Source: Casuarina equisetifolia
Lineage: Eukaryota > Streptophyta > Magnoliopsida > Fagales > Casuarinaceae
Reading direction: 5' to 3'
Assembly: GCA_028551475.1 (NCBI GenBank)
Contig: CM052356.1
Location: 30,469,884 to 30,533,883, forward strand
DNA: 64,000 nt
Part shown: piece after piece, positions 57,401-64,000 of the stretch
How the letters are laid out: every line of letters begins with the position of its first letter
How positions within the stretch are numbered: position 1 is the stretch's first letter
Position numbers and translations under genes: made by a program
The notes under the pieces: generated by a model
Databases searched by the model: none
What the model saw: only the letters and a program-made list of their open reading frames with translations
Told to the model about the DNA's origin: nothing

Positions 57401-57977
57401 TAAATGACATATCAATGTTTACACTAGACTTCAAAACTCTGGTATTAGATGTAACGATAACTTCTTTATTCTTATAGGTATCTTCCACCATATACCAGGC
57501 TACTTCCCGCCAAGAATCATGATGAGGTTTCAGAAAACCAAAATCAAAGGAAGACTTTTATGGAGTGTCTGATGCTCTCGCCACTCTCTTATCTTGTCAT
57601 TTTCATTATTCTTATATGCATTACAGAGAGAGACAAAATGAAGAATGATCCCCTCAACTTCAATATCCTGTATATCACCATCGAAGTGATGAGGTGAGAT
57701 TCCTCCTCTCTTTCTTTACCCATTCTCTTAGCCATAAAATTTTTCCCGTACTAACTCAGATTGTTTGATAATTCCCAGTGCATATGGGAATGTTGGGCTC
57801 ACAACCGGCTACAGTTGCGAGCGGCAACTTAAACCAGATAACTCTTGCAAAGACACATGGTATGGATTCGTTGGAAGATGGAGTACCACGGGAAAGTTGA
57901 TCCTCATCATTGTGATGTTCTTTGGAAGGCTTAAAAATTTCAGCATGAAAGGAGGTAAAGCCTGGAAACTCTCCTAG
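54411..57977 (+). CDS. HKT1: HKT copy C: class I high-affinity K+ transporter-type Na+ transporter, 3 exons, 538 aa
   Basis: Exons are 54411-55612, 57478-57693 and 57779-57977, with GT/AG introns of 1865 and 85 bp and the same phases as copy A; the stop is TAG at 57975. Pore loop 1 reads [11 protein letters not shown] (filter Ser93), and pores 2 to 4 carry the conserved Gly in [21 protein letters not shown] and [14 protein letters not shown]. This is the class I pattern predicting Na+ transport at the plasma membrane. It is highly similar to copy A, especially pores 2-4. The loop before transmembrane 3 (residues about 130-190) and the exon 2 linker differ, and exon 2 is 12 bp shorter. Intron 1 holds a TRIM. 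No lesion is seen, so the gene is probably functional. Confidence 0.93.
55878..56161 (+). mobile_element. TRIM element in HKT copy C intron 1
   Basis: Two 128-bp LTRs (55878-56005, 56034-56161) flank only 28 bp of internal sequence beginning with the PBS-like TGGTATTAAAGCC. The perfect target duplication TTCTT lies at 55873-55877 and 56162-56166. It is the same family as 39670-40021, with most of the internal domain deleted. It is absent from copy A intron 1. It lies in the sense orientation. Confidence 0.93.
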
Positions 57978-58169
57978 CGGGGGTCTTTTACGCGTCATAT
58001 ATGTTATTAGTTGACAAGATTTTGTGTAACATAAAGGAGTTAAGCCTTCGACACCTACGTGAGATATTAAATAAAATCTATTTTACTATTTCTTTGCATT
58101 TTTGTCCATGTATTGGATTAAAAGAACATGGGTTTAAATTTAAAAATCAAAACAGTAAAAAGGAGAAAC
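57978..58169. other. 3' flank of HKT copy C
   Basis: It matches the copy A flank around 7315-7540 (TAACAT-AAGGA, TTAAGC-TT, TTTTGT-CATG-ATTGGATT). It may include the 3' UTR. Similarity stops where the copia fragment begins. Confidence 0.5.
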
Positions 58170-59095
58170 TAAGACTATCAACAAGGTTACTCGCCCGGGT
58201 TCCTCACATGCATGTGTTGAGAGAAAGAATTATAGCCACCCACCTAATACTGCTAAAGATTATGCCAACACTGCCACCCCTTAATCAAATGCTCCAAGTT
58301 TGCCCAAAAAATGGTGATGTTATTTGCCATTGAGGGGCTTAGTGAAGATGTCTTAAAGCTATTTTGTACCTTGTATGCACTTTGTAAATACTACACCCCT
58401 TCGTATTGTTTCCATATAAAATGGCAATCGACCTTGATATATTTTGTCTTTTTATGTTATACAACATTTGCTGCAATGCGTAAAGCAGACTTATTGTCAC
58501 AAATATGGAGGTGTCAATAGCTTGAGGTCAAGTCCAAGATCTTTGAAGAGTTTGGTCAACCAAATAATCTCACAAACTATAATCCCAATGGCGCGATATT
58601 TCACCTCTACTGAAGATAAGGCCATTGTCGGTTATTTCTTTGTTCTTCATGAGATTAATGACCTTTTAAGTTTGAAAAAATATCTAGTGAGCGATCTTCA
58701 CGTCATTGGACAGGTATCATAGTGTAAATCGCAAAAGGCCATCAACTTTAGTTGTAAAAAGAAAGAAAATAAAAGACCAAGACTAGGCACCTTCTTAATA
58801 TACTTTACAACCCTAAGTGTTGCATCCATATGTGATGCGCATGAGAAAAGCGGCTCAACTATTGCACTGAATAAGTGATATTCGATTTGGTGATTATTAA
58901 ATACATCAATTTACCAACAAGACATTGATAAGAAGAAAGGTCAACAAGGAGTAAGTCATTCCTTTTATTACTATTCTTGGATCATGATCTACTATTGTCA
59001 ACTTAAGGCCTTGATCGATAGGGGTAATAGTTGTCTTTGCCCCTAATAGGCCTATCGTAGAAATCAACTTCAACGCCTACTGGGGTGCTTTCAGA
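58170..59095 (-). pseudogene. Copia fragment (RT end and RNase H), minus strand
   Basis: On the minus strand, frames from right to left read DLLLVDLSSYQCLVGKLMYL near 58900-58960, LSRFSHAHHIWMQHLGL near 58800-58860, and GYFF-type sequence. VCEIIWLTKLFKDLGLDLKL follows near 58510-58570, then IFTKPLNGK near 58300-58325. These are the RT-RNase H linker and RNase H of a Ty1/copia element. No LTRs were found, so it is a fragment. Confidence 0.78.
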
Positions 59096-59640
59096 GATCA
59101 TTCACGACTATGAGTAGCTTGAGCAAAGTGATGAAACTAAGCCACATTAGGTGTGACTAGAGATCCATATCTAGTCCTGTTCAAGTTGATTTGATGTAGG
59201 GCTCCGTTTTGCATCCTTTGCTGGGTGCAAGTCTTGGTCTAAAAGTTTGATTGATTTTTATTTACAGAGCCAACATGAACCAAGGATGAATTCCTAATTC
59301 ATACAACTACCGTATTCATCATAATAGTTAAACCACCAATGGCAACTTAGGGTTCCTTACGTAGCATAGAAATAAGAGGGTAAAGAAATGAGAAAAAGGC
59401 TATGGAAGCGATCTTAATTTTCAAAACCCCAACCAATGAAATAGCAAGAAAAGTTAATCTTGCTAACCTAAAGGACATGGCTTTGTTCCAATCACTCAAA
59501 ATCGTAAAAATTCCTGCTAGTGCCATAACAACACTCACAGCATAGGGACCAATAATTTTATTATCAGATTGTGCTAAGAGATGGGTCATTCTACTATTCA
59601 ATGCAATGAAAGAACTAACCATGCCTATTAACTTGAGGAA
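59096..59640. other. Unassigned stretch with a 91-codon open frame
   Basis: The minus-strand frame 59347-59622 encodes a hydrophobic, membrane-like 91-residue peptide. I do not recognise a family. It lies between two copia fragments, has no intron or promoter context, and may be chance. The opposite strand is also fairly open. Confidence 0.25.
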
Positions 59641-59928
59641 ATACCCAAGGTTCTCATAGCCTACAAATTAATGAACCTACTAATGGGTGGCGGATTTCTA
59701 ATAAAGATGCTACCATGCACATCATGAATAATTTCAATAAGATTATATATGTTGTCCATTATACTATTATTGATTCTATCATTGTGAGTATTGGACAAAA
59801 TATTTATGTATCACATATGGGTGATAGTTCAGTTTCTAATGGAATTATTCAAGAAGAATTTAGGCCTTCTACTATAAGAAAATCCAAAGTCCAACTTGAA
59901 AATTAGTTAATAAGTAGGAAGAAATAAC
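59641..59928 (+). pseudogene. Copia protease-region fragment
   Basis: The + strand frame (59715-59906) reads HIMNNFNKIIYVVHY, then VSIGQNIYVSHMGDSS, resembling the copia protease region of the form HITxD...VGNG...ISHxG. The active-site triplet is not preserved. It is followed directly by a truncated LINE. Confidence 0.5.
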
Positions 59929-60190
59929 ATTATCTCAAGGATTATATAATGCATGGGAGAGCATATTTTATTGGCTACAATTGTGAAAGTAATATATGAA
60001 AGAATATCTCTTTATAAGAACATTAAATTCTTTCAGACAAATATTTTATTGCACTATAATTGGAGGATTCCAAACTTAATTTTCTTTTAGATGCATTATA
60101 ATATTAGAATATGCCTTTAAGTCTTTATATTATCTTGTTCTTAAATTAATAAATTTACATATTTATCAAAAAAAAAATTATCTCAAGGAT
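59929..60190 (+). mobile_element. Severely truncated LINE with 14-bp target duplication
   Basis: A 234-bp body (59943-60176) ends in a poly(A) run. It is flanked by perfect direct repeats ATTATCTCAAGGAT at 59929-59942 and 60177-60190. TTAATAAATTTACAT before the tail matches other LINE tails in the window. No coding remains. Confidence 0.85.
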
Positions 60191-60559
60191 CATACATTTC
60201 AAGTATAAGACTTTCATCTTGAATACTTCTATACACACTAAACATAATACACAAAGAGCTCAAAGTTGAATGAGAGTTGAAGTAGATCACTTTAGTTCTC
60301 AAAGAACAAAAGGATTATATAGATGCCTAGGGGGGTTGAAAAGTTGAAAATCAACGTCCAATTCAATAATTTTTTGTGACATTAGGAGTCCTATTAACTA
60401 TAACTTAAAAGGGGACAGCAATGATACATCGACTTCACAATTACACCGGGCGACAACCAACCTGTTTGACCTCTTCATTGCAAATGTCCCTAGAAAGGTC
60501 GGCACAAAGCTCCTGCGATAGTCGGAAATAAACCGGCCCTTGAAGATCACCCACTTTAA
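60191..60559. other. Flank of HKT copy C, start of paralogous block
   Basis: It contains CTCAAAGAACAAAAGGATTATAT and GGTTGAAAAGTTGAAAATCAACGTCCAA, which match 41556-41585 and 41802-41835. About 230 bp present at 41590-41800 is missing here. No gene is recognised. Confidence 0.5.
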
Positions 60560-60722
60560 CAATGCGCAATGTTTCATTTTGCTGCTGTTATACGCATCTT
60601 GCGATATTTTAAAGGGACTATCTTTCACGGACTTCACTTTTATCCCACTCATCCTTGCAACTTTAAGCATATTCTGACTCTGATTGGGCTGGAGATCCCA
60701 CTGATCGACGTTAAACAATTCG
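60560..60722 (+). pseudogene. Copia RNase H start fragment
   Basis: The + strand reads FHFAAVIRILRYFKGTIFHG, then HILTLIGLEI in one frame and YSDSDWAGDPTDR in another, a hallmark of copia RNase H. It lies inside the paralogous flank, immediately before the GAATTTAGAGCAAGG box, where the copy B flank has no such sequence. It is therefore an insertion remnant of about 160 bp or more. Confidence 0.7.
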
Positions 60723-62065
60723 TGAATTTAGAGCAAGGAAAACTAGTGGCAGAGATGGATAAGATATAATTAGAGCAACAAATGAATAGAAGAATAGGTG
60801 GATTTGAAATGAGAATAGAAGAAACAACAGTCGCCATCTTCGCTATTAATTTAGAGAAGAGAACAAGCAAGCTATTACATCCCATTATATGCAAACTTGT
60901 TACGGAAAAACCAACTGTTCCACCACGTATCCAATCCACAAAAGATAGTCCCCTAAAGCTCCAAGGCTTCTGTAAACACAAGATTGTGTAGCGCATTTAG
61001 ACTGTTAAATTAGTTTATTCGATTGTGGGTATCATTTATTATCATTTAATATCAATTGCTGTTCTTCTTCCAATCAATAGGTGGGCCCTAGATGAGCAAG
61101 TAGTGTAGTGTCACAATCTTATCTTTTTTAACTTTTGACCAACAAAATATGATCCCTTTTCAATAGGCCCTAAAAAGTAAGTTCCAGTAGGTTCCGGGAT
61201 TCTGTTGAATAGATACTTTTAGGAGGTAAAAAAAAAAATTTGAACTATAATTTCGCAATCAAATAGTTAAAATCTCGTTATTAATGATTTTACATATATT
61301 TTTTCAATGATTATTGTTAGAAAAAATAGAAGTGATAATTGCTGATAGGATGAGATCTTAACAATTTATTTGGAAAATATGCTAAAGGTCCTAAGTTATC
61401 TTAACCATTTTAACGTGGGCTTTTGTTAGTTAGAGTGATACATAAATTGTCACAAGGCCTCTTGCTAATAAAAATAAGAATTATTACTCAGTGTCACAAT
61501 CTTGCTTTTTATTACCTCGAAGCAATTTTTATTCCTGCTCTAAGGCTTTTTCTCATGCTTATTTACTTAGTTTTACATAATAAGAAGAAACTTTATATGC
61601 AGAGTTATTACAAGACCTTAGTTACCCCTCACCCTAATACTCAATCTGGTAAATTCTCTCATCTAATCAACCCAAAAAGAATATAGTAGTATCATCAACC
61701 CTTAATTAGCCGTCATGAAATTGACAGGCCAAGTTAGCGAATCCTCTTATTTAATTAACAAAAAGAAACAGCAATATCGTTGGTGGCCTTTAATCATCTC
61801 TTTATCATCCTTGAAATGGACCAGTCTACTAATAAAAGTCCATCATCTATCAAACCAAAGTCTAGAATATTTGGTGTACTGCCTTAGAATAGTTTGTCCA
61901 ATAAATCATGCGGGGAATATTTAATTGATTTTTTCAAAGAGATTTGGCATTCCTGTGTTCCACGCGTCAAATTATAGACCTCCAACAGTGAGCAATAAAA
62001 GTAACCCAAAAGATGTATGCGATAAAGAGGAGTGGTTTTGATAGAATTTCAACTGCAACGTGATT
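60723..62065. other. Flank of HKT copy C, paralogous to flank of copy B
   Basis: It matches 41868-43410. Shared landmarks are GAGCAAGGAA, AAGAAACAACAG, ATCCACAAAA-ATAGTC, GGGCCCTAGATGAGCAAG, AGGATGAGAT, GGAAAATATGCTAAAG, CAAGACCTTAGTTA and AAAGAGATTTGGC. Divergence is moderate and no shared reading frame is evident. Confidence 0.6.
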
Positions 62066-62395
62066 CTCGAAGGCTAATATCCGCCTCTTCCCAAAATGCC
62101 TCTTTAAAGTGAGAAGTGTTCAAGGCTTATGAAATACTTCACAAATACCAATCTTTCTAATGTGAAACTACGTGTACAATTTCCTCCACAATTCAAGCTC
62201 AGCCTTATTTTGTTAGCAAATAACTGGTCTAATTATGAGATTGAGTAACACACAGAAGAAGGTCCAACTCTAATACCAATTTAAAGGCCTAAGTCTACCT
62301 CTTTTCAAAAAGTCTCTTTGAAGAAATGAGTGTTTAAGACTTATAAGGCACTTCACATGTGCCAGATTTTTTAGTGTGGGACTAAGTATCCAATA
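62066..62395 (-). mobile_element. Second TRIM-like element (different family)
   Basis: Two related ~115-bp segments (about 62066-62177 and 62280-62395) share CCTCTT, CTCTTT-AA, GTGTT-AAG-CTTAT-A and CTTCACA. They flank about 100 bp. On the minus strand a PBS-like TGGTATTAGAGTTGGA follows the right segment, and TGTGGAGGAAAT (a purine tract) precedes the left one. The paralogous copy B flank near 43405 lacks it. The LTRs are diverged and the ends are approximate. Confidence 0.55.
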
Positions 62396-62869
62396 GTGAC
62401 ATTGTAAATTAGTTGGTTTGTATGCATCAACATGACATAAGTTATTTAAAGGATAGTATTTTCATTCTTTTTTGAATGAGTACGACCAATATTGAAATAA
62501 ATCTCAAGCATTTGAGCTTTCTTTCATCTAATACTAAATGAGATAAATCCCTCTCCCTCTTATTAATCAACCAACTAAAGAAATAATAACCTTATATTGT
62601 CACCATTTAATCATGAAGTGAACCGACCTGTTGAGGATGGTCTTTACCCAATACTTTGTCTATAACTCGTTGTGGGGAATATTTAATTAAACTTTTCAAG
62701 AGATTTGCTTCGCCGTCCTCATGTATCAAATCAGATATAGCCAAATGGTAACCAATAAAACATATTTGGAATAAAAGGAAAAACAGTTTTTCTCAATGGG
62801 ATTTTGCTTTAGGGGATGAAGACAACGTCACTTTTGGGAGACGATAATTCGCTGCCCTGACTGAAGGAC
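62396..62869. other. Flank of HKT copy C, continued
   Basis: It matches 43430-43980: TTTTTTGAAT-AG, ATAAATCTCA-GCA, AACCAA-TAAAGAAATAAT, AGAGATTTGCTTCGC and ACCAATAAAACA-ATTTGGAAT. No gene is recognised. Confidence 0.55.
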
Positions 62870-63190
62870 CGAACTTTATGTACTTATCTACGTTCTGATC
62901 TCTCATCTGATATACCCTACCACTCTATAAAGTACTGAAAGTGCGTGATGTCCCAATCACGGATGTATTAACAATTTGAAATCACAAAATTCCGAAATCG
63001 TGATCCAGGTTACGGTTTCAGAAGGTGGCTTCTGGCTGCAAGTTGAATGAGCGGGGCAGAGAGTTGCGCAAAAGAGAATGGGATTTTGTTCATGCGGGTC
63101 ATGACACACCACGGCTGTTTAAACTTTCTCTTATTCTAAGGAATATCCTCTCAGTTTGCATGGAGGAACTTATACCCGAAAGAAAAATAA
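62870..63190. repeat. Paralogous non-coding block U, copy 3
   Basis: Contains GTGCGTGATGTCC (62941-62953), AAAAGAGAATGGG, CACGGCTGTTTAAAC and CATGGAGGAACTTA. It matches 1-345 and 43990-44345. Its position after copy C suggests that another HKT unit may begin beyond the window. Confidence 0.6.
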
Positions 63191-64000
63191 TAAATGAGAG
63201 ATTAGAACGAAATTGATAGGGTTCACCCATAAGAATAATCCTTTTTATCATGTAGAACGATTCTAGTTGAACTGTACTCTCCATACCATACGAGTTCATG
63301 TGCATAAATAAAGTTTTTTTTTTTTTGGGAGGGGGGGTAGAAAGGTAAGTTTGTACTAATAGAATCTACTATATAAAATAAATAAAGTAATTTTTTTAAT
63401 ATTACCAAAAAAAAAACTGCCTCAGAGAAAGAGAGAGAAAGAGAGAGAGAGAGAGAATGAGTAAGTAGTCCAAAGGAAGTCGACCGTTGATAGTATGAGG
63501 GGTTTATCCACATAAGAAGTTATTGTCCGTTAATGTATTACAATTGGACTAGGTTGGATAAACATTCATTCAACCAAATTCGGACCACACGAACTACTGT
63601 AAGTTGGCAATTTTGCGAAAATCCATTGAGGGTGTTCACATTGTTTCTGTGCATCCACTGAATGTGGTGGCTCAACTTATAATTCACTAAACATTAATGT
63701 CGACAAGATTGATCAATTTCACATAATGGTGTGTGCTCTCGTTGATTTTGCATTATTATTTAGGACAGGTTTGTATTGATAAAATTTGGAAACATCTATC
63801 ATTGTTATTGTTTTGTAAATGCTATGTTATTAGAAATTATAAAAAAATGATTCATACTCAACTCAGTTGATGTCCACAAAAGGGTTTAACTTCTGTTTCC
63901 TAACTCAAAAGACTAAGCCTTCCTAACATAGTTGATGTGCATTCAAATTGAATTAAGTCATATCAAGTGAAAATGAAAATTTAATAAAATCCTTACAAAA
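63191..64000. other. AT-rich end of window
   Basis: It holds a T run followed by G run (63314-63338) and a (GA)n tract (63427-63456). No gene or recognised repeat family is present. Confidence 0.5.

Overview
This window is nuclear DNA of a flowering plant, most likely a woody eudicot. Two complete class I HKT-type sodium transporter genes have the usual three-exon plant structure. Everything between them is dominated by plant LTR retrotransposons, LINEs and TRIMs. The species cannot be fixed from sequence alone; grapevine or a similar perennial is only a guess. No bacterial-style operons, CRISPR arrays, rRNA or convincing tRNA genes were seen.

Layout. 1-4166: upstream region of the first transporter, with a repeated non-coding block, a SINE-like insertion and a 122-bp tandem duplication next to the gene. 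4167-7314: HKT copy A (exons 4167-5374, 6752-6979, 7116-7314; 544 aa). 7860-8075: promoter and first 20 codons of a third copy, HKT copy B. 8076-~40850: a 32.8-kb nest of transposons that splits copy B. 40868-41110: the rest of copy B (first pore loop), broken by a stop and truncated. 41110-44350: the flank of copy B, paralogous to the flank of copy C. 44350-51040: upstream region of copy C, invaded by a LINE, a compact Ty1/copia element and a solo LTR. 51040-54410: copy C upstream region and promoter. 54411-57977: HKT copy C (exons 54411-55612, 57478-57693, 57779-57977; 538 aa), with a TRIM in intron 1. 57978-64000: copia and LINE fragments, a paralogous flank, a second TRIM and a third copy of the non-coding block.

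The nest can be read in layers. The outer copia (copia-1, + strand) holds from left to right: a Ty3/gypsy chromovirus-like element (8501-13886, TSD CTACA); a minus-strand copia (copia-2, 14590-27040); antisense LINE RNase H; the 3' end of a Sirevirus-like copia; an LTR fragment; and LINE clusters. Copia-2 itself carries a solo LTR inside its 3' LTR, and that solo LTR carries a second solo LTR of the same family (TSD AGATG). Copia-2 also carries an Athila-like non-autonomous element (20035-24906). All transposon reading frames seen are damaged, apart from the 347-codon Athila-like ORF.

Function. Only the two HKT genes look functional. Both carry Ser-Gly-Gly-Gly at the four pore loops, which in this family predicts Na+-selective transport of the kind used to retrieve Na+ from xylem sap. 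The main biological interest is how the cluster evolved: copy death by transposon nesting, and promoter and intron differences between the two surviving genes.
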